Positions 28,309-36,399 of a stretch of DNA of 64,000 nt are shown here, in pieces. Location: contig NZ_JAHKPI010000025.1 in NCBI RefSeq assembly GCF_018860425.1, positions 216,326 to 280,325 on the forward strand, given 5' to 3'. A model generated the notes under the pieces. The model was not told the DNA's origin. It did no database searches and worked only from the letters and a program-made list of their open reading frames with translations. Source of the DNA: Marinobacter sp. F3R08. Lineage in GTDB: Bacteria > Pseudomonadota > Gammaproteobacteria > Pseudomonadales > Oleiphilaceae. The position numbers were made by a program, and so were the translations under genes. Within the stretch, counting starts at the first letter, position 1. Each line of letters starts with the position of its first letter.

Positions 28309-29559
28309 TCAGAGTCGGACTGGTTTGCCAGCCTTCAGGCGACGCTCTTCCCATTCTTCCCGGGTCTGGGCGGCCTGTTCACCGGACATTGAATCGATGA
28401 TGCTGAAATAGTCGGCACTATACTCATCGGCAATGACGGTATTGCGGGGCTTCACTTTGACAACATAGACGGTCTGTACGTTCTGATGATCAAATGCCCG
28501 CCAGTACTGTTCGTCTTTCAGAAGGGTATATCTGTGTCCCTCCAGAGCTTTGATAAGGAGAGAGGTGTTGGTGGTGCCGGTTCTCTCAACGGCATCCTTG
28601 TACTGGTAAATAATGCTGTAGGCCGAGGCAGCAGCGGTTGATGGCCGCACTTCATAGCGCTTCGAGAAGGCCTCCACAAATTCTGTTCCTCTGGTGTAGT
28701 TGAGCTCGTAAGGCACGTTCCAGACCCAGGGTGAACCGCCGATTATGCCTTCCATAATGGTGGGCCCGACCTCTCGGGCCATGCCCAGAGTCAGGTTGGG
28801 TACGACAATCTGCATTTTCTTGGTAAGCCCCATTTCGTAAGCAACGTTCAGGGCCCGCACCATGTCATCGCCAAACAGAACCATCATCAGGACCTTGGCG
28901 TTGCTGGCATCGGCCTGCTCCAACGCGTCACGGAAGTCGGTGATCAGCGCTCTGGGGAATGGCGTTTTCACGCCTTTATGGCGTTCAGTATCGTCGGTAC
29001 CGGAAAACTTGCGAACAGATTCTTCCACAGACCAGCCCCAGGTGTAGTCGGCGGTGATGTAGAAGTAGTCGTCGTCGGAGTGATTCGTGCTCAGGTACTG
29101 GCTGAGTGCCTTTGCGGTCATCCAGGCGTTGTAAGGCTCGCGGAACATATGAGAATGGCCTTCGGCACCTGTGGTTGCATTCGAGTAGGTGAGTGCTCCG
29201 AAATAAAGGCGGTTGCGGTCACGAGCGGCTTTGCCTGAAGCAATGGCTACAGCACTGGAAACACCGCCGAAGACCATCCGCACGCCCTCACGATCGATGA
29301 GTTCGGCTGTGTTCTTTGCGCCCTGGGCCGGTTCGCCACGGGTATTCCTAACCACCAATTCAAGCTCGCGACCCATGACGCCGCCCGCCTTATTGATCTC
29401 GTCAACGGCCAGGAAGGCGCCCAGGCGTTGCTGCAGGCCCTGATCCTTGTAGCGACCGGTTTGGGGATAGTTGAGTCCTATTTTCAGGGTTTCGGCATAG
29501 ACAGTGGTACTAGCCAGCAACAGCAGGCAAGCAGAAAAGAGTGCTTTTCTGAGATTCAT
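28309..29559 (-). CDS. Periplasmic ABC substrate-binding protein (Peripla_BP_6, branched-chain amino acid/urea type), orphan
   Basis: A 416-aa exported protein with a signal peptide ending VYA before ETLKIG, and the type I periplasmic binding fold seen in LivJ and UrtA (IGLNYPQTGRYKDQGLQQRLGAFLAVDEINKAGGVMGRELELV). The ligand cannot be read from the sequence. Amino acids, amides, urea and aromatic acids are all known for the family. No permease or ATPase of the Liv/Urt type is in the window, so it must work with a transporter elsewhere or act as a sensor. It is convergent with glpV and divergent from apbE. Confidence 0.8.
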   Translation of the reverse strand: MNLRKALFSACLLLLASTTVYAETLKIGLNYPQTGRYKDQGLQQRLGAFLAVDEINKAGGVMGRELELVVRNTRGEPAQGAKNTAELIDREGVRMVFGGVSSAVAIASGKAARDRNRLYFGALTYSNATTGAEGHSHMFREPYNAWMTAKALSQYLSTNHSDDDYFYITADYTWGWSVEESVRKFSGTDDTERHKGVKTPFPRALITDFRDALEQADASNAKVLMMVLFGDDMVRALNVAYEMGLTKKMQIVVPNLTLGMAREVGPTIMEGIIGGSPWVWNVPYELNYTRGTEFVEAFSKRYEVRPSTAAASAYSIIYQYKDAVERTGTTNTSLLIKALEGHRYTLLKDEQYWRAFDHQNVQTVYVVKVKPRNTVIADEYSADYFSIIDSMSGEQAAQTREEWEERRLKAGKPVRL

Positions 29560-29887
29560 TCAGGTTGGCCTCCGGAATTGCGGCGCCACTGGAGAAGGGG
29601 CCGCTATTCATTTTTGTTGTTTAGTTAAGCGCAGCTAGTGTCAGCGCTGATTATGGAACCAACAATGAGACTAAAGTGGAAATTTGGGTAACGTTTTGTA
29701 GGTTGCCGGTTAGGTAAGGTCTGAATCCTGTCGGCTCTGAGAGCGAGCCCGGGCTTTGAACGACTGATCGGAAAACACATGGTGTCCCAGCAAGTTGCCT
29801 GAAGCGTTCTGTTTGGTTTCCGCACAGTGACTGGATACACTTCGCACAGGAGTGGCACTGAGGCCATTGTTGAGTGGAGTTTCTGCT
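29560..29887. other. Intergenic region between the orphan binding protein and apbE
   Basis: 328 bases with no convincing gene. It should hold the divergent promoters. I see only weak -35/-10 matches (TTGGTT near 29813 with TACACT 17 bases later, toward apbE) and no clear operator, terminator or RNA gene. Confidence 0.5.
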
Positions 29888-30910
29888 GTGTGGAAATTGA
29901 AAGGCGCTGATCACAGGTTGTTGCGATCCGGAATTCAGGGTTTGGTGTTACTGGCCGGGGGGGCTCTGTTTGCGCCTGTTGCAAGTGCCGAATGGTACCA
30001 GTATTCGGATACGGCCATGACCACCCCGATCGAGCTCGAATTCTGGGCAGAAGACAAGACCTTCGCGGATCGGGTCGGGGAGGATGTCTTGGCGGTATTT
30101 CATCAGGTGGATGAGCAGATGAGCCGTTACCGCGAGGATTCTGAAGTGTCCCGGCTCAATCGCACTGCACCCGATGGTCCCATATCCGTAAGTTCCGGCC
30201 TGTTTCAGGTTCTGGAGAAAGCGAGGGATGTGTCCGTTCTCAGCGACGGCGCGTTCGACGTCACCTTTGGTTCCATCGGTTACCTGTATGACTTCAGAGC
30301 GGGTAAGAAACCTACAGACGAGGAGATCCAGTCCGGTTTGTCGCGGGTGAATTTCCGTGATGTCCTTCTGGATCAGGAGGCGCACACCGTCGAATACCGC
30401 CAGCCGGGTATGCTGGTGGATCTTGGCGGAATTGCCAAGGGCTACGCTGTCGACCTGGGTGTCGAGCACCTGGTCAGCTCTGGTATTCGCCATGCCAGAC
30501 TCAGTGCCGGTGGCGACATGAGGCTTCTGGGCGATAAACGTGGGCGGCCCTGGTATGTGGGAATCCGGGATCCCCGCTCCGAAGGCCGCAATGCAGTGGT
30601 TTTGCCGCTGCAGGATGTGGCTGTTTCTACCTCAGGCGACTATGAGCGGTTCTTTCTGGATGAGGCAGGGGACCGTGTCCACCACATACTGTCTCCCGTC
30701 ACTGGCAAATCGGTCAGGGGCGTCCAGAGCGTGACGATCATTGGCGACAATGCGTTAACCACCGATGGCCTGTCTACCGCGGTGTTTGTTCTGGGGCCTG
30801 AGAAAGGGCTGGAGATGATTGAGCGTCTGCCTGGCATCGATGTGGTTGTTATCGATGATCAGCGCATGATGCATGTGTCAGAGGGGCTGGTTCCCCCTCC
30901 ATCCAGGTAG
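29888..30910 (+). CDS. apbE: ApbE, FAD:protein FMN transferase (exported)
   Basis: Covalently attaches FMN from FAD to Ser/Thr of periplasmic or membrane redox proteins. The 340-aa protein has an N-terminal export signal (GIQGLVLLAGGALFAPVASA) and ApbE motifs: MSRYREDSEVSRLN, GAFDVTFG, VDLGGIAKGYAVD, LSAGGDMRLLG, STSGDYERFF, HHILSPVTGKSV and TTDGLSTAVFVLG. I prefer the GTG at 29888, with TGGAG eight bases upstream; a GTG at 29852 would add 12 residues but lacks good spacing. No local protein has an obvious FMN-attachment motif that I can see. ApbE genes often accompany DUF4266, DUF3570 and TlpA-like genes, which do occur 10 kb downstream. Confidence 0.92.
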   Translation: MWKLKGADHRLLRSGIQGLVLLAGGALFAPVASAEWYQYSDTAMTTPIELEFWAEDKTFADRVGEDVLAVFHQVDEQMSRYREDSEVSRLNRTAPDGPISVSSGLFQVLEKARDVSVLSDGAFDVTFGSIGYLYDFRAGKKPTDEEIQSGLSRVNFRDVLLDQEAHTVEYRQPGMLVDLGGIAKGYAVDLGVEHLVSSGIRHARLSAGGDMRLLGDKRGRPWYVGIRDPRSEGRNAVVLPLQDVAVSTSGDYERFFLDEAGDRVHHILSPVTGKSVRGVQSVTIIGDNALTTDGLSTAVFVLGPEKGLEMIERLPGIDVVVIDDQRMMHVSEGLVPPPSR

Positions 30911-30918
30911 GGGGAACC
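30889..30918. terminator. Bidirectional hairpin between apbE and the DUF1501 gene
   Basis: GGTTCCCCCT (30889-30898) pairs perfectly with AGGGGGAACC (30909-30918) around a 10-base loop. The stem includes the last codons and stop of apbE and serves the convergent genes on both sides. Confidence 0.7.
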
Positions 30919-30924
30919 GCAGGA

Positions 30925-32484
30925 TCAACCGCTGATCGTTCCGTTCACGAGGTTCTCGAATGCGATCAGGCTATCTTGTGATGTGGCATTGCCCAGCCCG
31001 TGACCGTTGAAACGGGACCCGAAATCACTTTGCTCCCCGTGCAATGCCATATAGTTGAGCAACACGGTCTGAACCAGCTGGTTAACGTTATTGGCGGCAG
31101 GGCTGGATGCGGTTTCGACAGAGGCGTCTGAGCGCATGAATCCAATTTGTCTGCGAATCGGGCTTGGGCGGCCAGCCGGATTGTAGACCATAAAAAATGA
31201 GGCGGCGGTCTGTTGGTTGTCGCCAGTCCATTCGCCCTTGCCACGACCGTCCGTTGAATCGTCAATACGGCCATTGCTTGATACTGAGCCATCACTGAAT
31301 ACGTAGAGCATCAGTGGCATGCCCACCCTTGCCGCATATTCCAGGCACGCGCCCATGCAGCGTCCGGCCTGCTCGTCCCGGCGCTCTCCGGTTCCGCGCT
31401 CCCCGGTATGGTAGTCATAGCCGCCCATGGTGATTGTCCCGGCACCTGCGTAGCCATTCATCACCAGCTTCATCACCGATGCGGTTTTGCGAAATTCGCT
31501 GTTGTTGTCGAACTCGTCGCGGCTGAAAATTCCAGTGGAGCCGACGATCTCAAGATCCAGTTCCGGATCCAGTTCTGCCGGATTGCCGAACCGATCTGCC
31601 AGATCGGCACTTTTTATGTAACCGCAGCGCACTAGGTCCTTGACCACATCGTCAGTGGAAATGCCCGTGTTTACCTGGTTCATTTTGGCATCGCTGATGC
31701 GCTGTATGGATTCCATGACAGCCACCGCATCCGACTGATCGAGAATGCCGATGAGGTCGCCTACGTCCACCAGCCCGGTGGCATCCGATGGCCGGTCAAT
31801 CTTGGTGGGGCGAACCTCAGGATTGATCAGATTCATCGGTGCCAGTGAATTGCCACCGGATTCCGAGCTCTGGGAGCCTATAAGAGAGAGCAGAGAGCCG
31901 TCCGCGCCGGCACGATGAATCCCGTACATCGGGTTGTGGGGATTGTTGCCGGTGTCGTTTTCTGAGCGAGCGGCAATGATGGCTCCGTCTGTCGCCGCCC
32001 GGGTGCCTGCTGATGTGCTCTGCAGAATACCCCTGAGGAAGGCGCTGTCAGAATGGAAGGCCAGGCCCAGCTCCGTGTTCACGAACGCGGGATCGTTGGG
32101 AAGCATGTCACCCGGCAGGCCTAGCTTGTTATAGCCCGCGGTGCTCAGGAAATCCATTTGCCCGCCTGATTTGCCCATCAAAACGTTGGAGCCAGCAATA
32201 TTGGCGCCACCAGCCAGATCAAAGCAGATAAATGGGATCTTTCCAGCGCCATTAACTGCAATGCCGCAGCTTTCCTTGAGTGTTTCCAGATCCGCTGATA
32301 ACGCGGCTGAAGCCAATCTCGGGTTGCCGAACAGACTGAACAGCGAGGCACCGAAAACGGTAGCGGACCCTGCCATCAGGCCCTGGGCAATGAACTCACG
32401 GCGGGTTCTCGGTTTGCCGTGATCATCGTGGAGCAGTGGACTGCCGTTCGCCAGAGGCTTTTTACGGGATTTGCGTATGAACAT
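30925..32484 (-). CDS. DUF1501 family protein with Tat signal
   Basis: A 519-aa protein of the DUF1501 family, related in fold to alkaline phosphatase/sulfatase proteins but without a proven reaction. The N-terminus has a twin-arginine export signal: TRREFIAQG at about residues 27-35, then a hydrophobic stretch to ASA near 60, so a folded, possibly cofactor-bearing protein goes to the periplasm. DUF1501 proteins are usually next to haem-c or DUF1800-type exported proteins. Here the next two genes upstream encode CxxCH proteins and are 12 and 7 to 31 bases apart, so the three form one operon. It is last in that operon. Substrate and partner are unknown. Confidence 0.82.
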   Translation of the reverse strand: MFIRKSRKKPLANGSPLLHDDHGKPRTRREFIAQGLMAGSATVFGASLFSLFGNPRLASAALSADLETLKESCGIAVNGAGKIPFICFDLAGGANIAGSNVLMGKSGGQMDFLSTAGYNKLGLPGDMLPNDPAFVNTELGLAFHSDSAFLRGILQSTSAGTRAATDGAIIAARSENDTGNNPHNPMYGIHRAGADGSLLSLIGSQSSESGGNSLAPMNLINPEVRPTKIDRPSDATGLVDVGDLIGILDQSDAVAVMESIQRISDAKMNQVNTGISTDDVVKDLVRCGYIKSADLADRFGNPAELDPELDLEIVGSTGIFSRDEFDNNSEFRKTASVMKLVMNGYAGAGTITMGGYDYHTGERGTGERRDEQAGRCMGACLEYAARVGMPLMLYVFSDGSVSSNGRIDDSTDGRGKGEWTGDNQQTAASFFMVYNPAGRPSPIRRQIGFMRSDASVETASSPAANNVNQLVQTVLLNYMALHGEQSDFGSRFNGHGLGNATSQDSLIAFENLVNGTISG

Positions 32485-32496
32485 GATCGGCTTCCT

Positions 32497-34962
32497 CTAC
32501 TGAACCAGGGTGGTGGCGCTGCCAAGCACAGCTGCACAACTTGCCTTTACGACCGTTTCCGTGCGGTCCGCCGGGCACCCGGCACCACAGCTGGTCAGTT
32601 TATCCATCAGACTGCTGAGCTCGGCCTGAATGTCACCATCGCTGGGCTGTGAATTCAGGTTGCTGCCCACGAAACGGGACAGGAGTGGCCCGGTAATCTG
32701 GCTTTTTCCACTGTGATCAAATGCGCTGCTGGCCGGGGCGTTGAAATCAAACCCCGGGAACATTTCGTCCCGAAGCTGGCTATCGGACACCAGTGCGTCG
32801 CAATACTGGATTGCCATCTGAGTAACGGCCATCTGGTGGGATGACAGGAAGCCCTGGACGGTCTCTACAGTAGGCAGCTGTTGCTTCACCGTTGTATAGG
32901 TCGCGAATACTGCCGGGTTGGTTGTGTCAACGCCGGTCATCCGGGACATGGATTCATTGATTTCGTCAAAGGTCTTGAGGCCAATCTCCGAAGCCGGTTC
33001 CAGATCCGCAGGCTCCGGCTGCGCTGGCAGAGACGGCTCTGAGCGGGCATAGTCATTGCCGCCCAGCTGGTCGAACGTCAGGAAGAACTCGTCGCTTTCA
33101 GGACCATTTTCCAGGGCAATGATGGTGCCAAGAGACGACAGCGACTGGCCCGTGCCGGGTTCATAAGTCGCACTGTCCAGAACGACGTCCAGGTTAGCCC
33201 AGGCTTGTCCAACGGTGGCTTCTTTGCCATTGATGCCCAGCCGCATGCCCCGGACCCGGATATTTGATGGCTCGGCGGCATCATCCAGACTGATGAAGAA
33301 GGGACTGGTGAACCTGTAGGCGTAGCTGTCGAACTGGCTAACCTCAAACACGATGAAACTCTCAGGTACATCAATGAGGTGAGAGACTCCGAACAACAGA
33401 TAGAACTTCTGGCCAACACCCACTTCAAAGTTGGCCCGGACCTGTTCCGGTGTCAGCGCTCGATTGTGGATGGCAACCATCCGGATAGCGCCTTCCCAGG
33501 GTGAGTTGCCATCGGTCTCGTTGCCTAATACCAGGGCAAAGCTGTCGTCCCATTCGGTTAACAGTCCGCCGTCGTCCGGATCGACATCACCGGTCGGAAC
33601 CCCATTGACAAATATCTGGCGTCCGGTCGCAGGACTGTAGTTCACCACAACGTGCTGGAGAGTTGCCTGCAGGAGCATGTCAGCGTCCTGGGTGGCAAAG
33701 GGCGTATTCTCATCACTGGTGGTGCTGCGATGCAGTGCTTCGTATCGTTGAAGTGTTTGGCTGAGCGTGACGTTTCGAGTGGTGGATGAGCCTGAGTAGG
33801 TCACGATTCGGGCATCTTCCTGCGTGATGTTCGCGGGGGCCACCCAGGCTTCGATGCTGTACTCGCCGGAGGCCGTCAGCAGGGTGTGGAGTTTCTGGCT
33901 GGCGGTTGTACTGCCCTGAGCCTTGCCGGCCGGGACCGTGAAACCTTGCTCATCTTTGCCCTCAGGGCCGAGGTCGATGCCCCATCCACCAACCCAGCCG
34001 ACATTTCCGCTCAGGGTCAGATTCAGGGCCGGAGACACGCCGCTGGTATCAAAGGCAGTCTGGCCCTCACCGAATTTGAATTCGTAGAGTGCAATCACGT
34101 TGTCTTCAAAGCGACCGCCTGAGTTGGCTAGCAGGCCGTCATTCTCAAGCGTAAGGGCCTTGCTCGCAACCAGCGCGGAATCTACTGGCTGGGCGGTCAG
34201 GTCCTGGACCATTTCAAGGATCTTCAGTTCCATCAGATCTGCGGAGGCTTCACAGTCATCATTCCAGCAGTTGTGGAAGTCATAGCGCAAGCGCTCAACC
34301 AGTCGGGATGCACCAGGATCCATAGGATCTATGCGACTCTTCGCCTGATCATAGGCCGTGGTGACATCGGCACTGGCAATATAGGGGGTCTGGCCGTTAT
34401 CAGCGTGACAGTCACTGCAATACTTTCTAAGTTCGGGGTAGACGGTGACGGAAAACAGCGAGGTATCCACGGGAAGAGCAACAGTGGCGCCAGGCTCTTT
34501 GAGTTCCGGTGCTTCGAGTTCAACGGTTTTTGCAGCCCCTTCAGAGCCGCCGGCCCAGTTCGTTATGTAGGTGGTAAGAATGTCGACGCAGGCGGACGTG
34601 CTCTGTAACCAGCAATTGTGGCCACCGGCCACCTTGGTCACCATGATGGACTGGGAAGGATTGCTCAGGCTGACAATTGTGTTGGCCTGCGCATAAGCAA
34701 GATTGACATCCTGCTCGTTTACGAACGTTGGCGCCTGACCATTGGCACCATGGCATGCGCCGCACTTATCCTGAGTTACCAGATTGTCCCAGACGGTGCG
34801 TTTGAAATTTGTCACGTCATCGGTCGAAGGGCTTGGCCCGTTGTAAGTGACCGATCCGGACCCCCCGGAAGTATTTGGCAATTGTTCCGTAGCTTCGCCA
34901 CCGCAGGCAGAAAGCACGAGGGCCATTGTAATGATGGCAAGGGTCGATTTGAGGGCGTTCAT
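32497..34962 (-). CDS. Large dihaem lipoprotein with LamG-type domain
   Basis: An 821-aa predicted outer-membrane or periplasmic lipoprotein. The lipobox is LSAC with Cys20. Two similar segments follow, each with a haem-c motif and a conserved HNCW: CGACH at 67-71 with HNCW at 115-118, and CSDCH at 182-186 with HNCW at 230-233. Both HNCW motifs are followed by another Cys within 3-7 residues. A concanavalin/LamG-like jelly roll spans about residues 290-480 (SGEYSIEAWVAPANI, GRQIFVNGVPTGD, WEGAIRMVAIHNRALTPEQV). The C-terminal 300 residues are of unknown type. I start at 34962; eight further upstream residues precede the signal. The second gene of a three-gene operon. Electron transfer or polysaccharide binding is inference only. 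Confidence 0.75.
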   Translation of the reverse strand: MNALKSTLAIITMALVLSACGGEATEQLPNTSGGSGSVTYNGPSPSTDDVTNFKRTVWDNLVTQDKCGACHGANGQAPTFVNEQDVNLAYAQANTIVSLSNPSQSIMVTKVAGGHNCWLQSTSACVDILTTYITNWAGGSEGAAKTVELEAPELKEPGATVALPVDTSLFSVTVYPELRKYCSDCHADNGQTPYIASADVTTAYDQAKSRIDPMDPGASRLVERLRYDFHNCWNDDCEASADLMELKILEMVQDLTAQPVDSALVASKALTLENDGLLANSGGRFEDNVIALYEFKFGEGQTAFDTSGVSPALNLTLSGNVGWVGGWGIDLGPEGKDEQGFTVPAGKAQGSTTASQKLHTLLTASGEYSIEAWVAPANITQEDARIVTYSGSSTTRNVTLSQTLQRYEALHRSTTSDENTPFATQDADMLLQATLQHVVVNYSPATGRQIFVNGVPTGDVDPDDGGLLTEWDDSFALVLGNETDGNSPWEGAIRMVAIHNRALTPEQVRANFEVGVGQKFYLLFGVSHLIDVPESFIVFEVSQFDSYAYRFTSPFFISLDDAAEPSNIRVRGMRLGINGKEATVGQAWANLDVVLDSATYEPGTGQSLSSLGTIIALENGPESDEFFLTFDQLGGNDYARSEPSLPAQPEPADLEPASEIGLKTFDEINESMSRMTGVDTTNPAVFATYTTVKQQLPTVETVQGFLSSHQMAVTQMAIQYCDALVSDSQLRDEMFPGFDFNAPASSAFDHSGKSQITGPLLSRFVGSNLNSQPSDGDIQAELSSLMDKLTSCGAGCPADRTETVVKASCAAVLGSATTLVQ

Positions 34963-34993
34963 GGAAATCCGTTCAGGTGTCATCATAACGTCC

Positions 34994-36229
34994 TTACTCC
35001 CCCATGCAATACACAGCGGATTCTGCGAATACCTGTTTCAGCTTGTAGCCCTGACCGGCAAAGCTGGCGACCATACTGCTTATCTGAGAGCGATCCTCAC
35101 TGTCGGACGGCGGTCGCAGGCAGACATTCTCGAACACCTTTGTGACCTGACACTCGGTAAAGGCGTCGGAATGAGCGAATTCCATACCCAGACTCTTGGC
35201 ACCGCTGCCCGAGCCTGGCAGTGACGGATCCCAGCCCAGTCGGCGATTCGATCCCTGGCGCCAGTAGTTATCCCAACTGTCATCCGGTGTCACATAGCCC
35301 TGTTCGAAAGTTGCAGAGTTGATATGGTACTTGGCCTGAACTCTGGAACCAGTTTCAGGATCCGTTTGACCTACCGCGTTGTACACCAGACGACCAAGAT
35401 CTCCGTCAGGATCGGTGTTCTGGTCGTATTCGTAGTCGTAATAGGCAAAAGCCTGGGCCATGGGGTCCATGCCCGTATGGCAGCCAACGCAGTTGTTGAG
35501 AAACACCCGACTGTCGCCACCCGGACTGCGAGATACGTCCTGACGAATACGATCTGTAGGCAGCGTGACATCCGCTACCTGTTCTAGGTCATTGCACATA
35601 TGATTGATGAGGGTGAACCGGAACATGGCCCGGTTTGTTCCTGCGCTGAAAAAGGCTTTCGCCGAGGCCCGAGAGGTGATGACTCCGGCGGTGGCAGCGG
35701 GGGGCAGGCCGTTGAGGTTTGATTGTGACCTCGCGACGAGATTATCCTTCAGGCTGGCTCCACTGGTCTCCAGCGATTCATAGTGATTGTTGTTGCTTGT
35801 GGAGTAACTGGGCAGGCTCAGAGTCGGGTCGCCGACATAGAGAATATCGTCGTAAAGGACCTTGCGAAAATCGTCCTCATCTCTGACCAGGCCTATCACT
35901 GTAGCAATGTAATCATTTAACGGCACAAACTTCGACATCGCCTCGTTGGTCCAGGGGGCAGAGAAGTTTTTCAGGGTGACGTCATAGAAAGCGCTGTCAT
36001 TCATGGCGGTAAATGCAGCGTTCAGAGCGTTGCCCGAGGTAATGTCAGCGGCCATGTCGTCAAGCACGCTCTCGGATGGAGGAACGCCGGCGATCCGGTC
36101 GTGGATGCGCTTGGCCTGTTCCCGTGGGCCTGCGTTAGCCAAGCCTGCCTGCACAGACACTAATGCGACGAGAACTGCGGTACTGCAAGCCTTGCCAAGC
36201 AGGCTTCTGATCCTGTTCCGGGCGGTCAT
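34994..36229 (-). CDS. Exported monohaem protein with a DUF1585/DUF1588-like look, function unknown
   Basis: A 411-aa periplasmic protein with a signal peptide cut at about ANA-33 and one haem-c motif, CVGCH at 247-251 in RVFLNNCVGCHTGMDPMAQAF. Such NNCVGCHTGMDPM segments resemble the haem-bearing DUF1585/DUF1588 proteins common in planctomycetes and marine bacteria. I cannot place it more exactly. Four further cysteines could form disulfides. The ATG at 36229 follows GGGAAAGGA on the minus strand. A TTG at 36280 would add 17 residues. First gene of the minus-strand operon, divergent from the propeller lipoprotein gene. Confidence 0.7.
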   Translation of the reverse strand: MTARNRIRSLLGKACSTAVLVALVSVQAGLANAGPREQAKRIHDRIAGVPPSESVLDDMAADITSGNALNAAFTAMNDSAFYDVTLKNFSAPWTNEAMSKFVPLNDYIATVIGLVRDEDDFRKVLYDDILYVGDPTLSLPSYSTSNNNHYESLETSGASLKDNLVARSQSNLNGLPPAATAGVITSRASAKAFFSAGTNRAMFRFTLINHMCNDLEQVADVTLPTDRIRQDVSRSPGGDSRVFLNNCVGCHTGMDPMAQAFAYYDYEYDQNTDPDGDLGRLVYNAVGQTDPETGSRVQAKYHINSATFEQGYVTPDDSWDNYWRQGSNRRLGWDPSLPGSGSGAKSLGMEFAHSDAFTECQVTKVFENVCLRPPSDSEDRSQISSMVASFAGQGYKLKQVFAESAVYCMGE

Positions 36230-36271
36230 GTCCTTTCCCTCGATGTTCGGTAGCATGGGCACATTAATGCT

Positions 36272-36289
36272 TTTTGACAATTGTTAAAA
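36272..36289. promoter_or_regulatory. Operator-like palindrome between the two divergent haem-protein operons
   Basis: TTTTGACAATTGTTAAAA is an 18-base dyad with one mismatched pair. It sits in the 170-base gap between the genes starting at 36229 and 36400. TTGTTA (36281-36286) and an extended -10, TGCTATATC (36300-36308), could form a rightward promoter overlapping it. Confidence 0.45.
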
Positions 36290-36399
36290 GTTTACGGCTT
36301 GCTATATCCTTGATTTTGAGTTGTCGGCCACGTTATTACATTGCGTTACGTAAAACCCTTGGAGCATGCCAGCGGAACCGGCTTAGTTTATGTCATGGA

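Noticed and set aside
29852..29887. GTG at 29852 as the apbE start
   Set aside because: The nearest purine-rich stretch is too close to it, while the GTG at 29888 has a well-spaced TGGAG and leads directly into the signal peptide.
36274..36399. Start of the propeller lipoprotein at 36274
   Set aside because: It would place 42 residues, with several Cys and Arg, before the lipoprotein signal and would cover the operator-like dyad.
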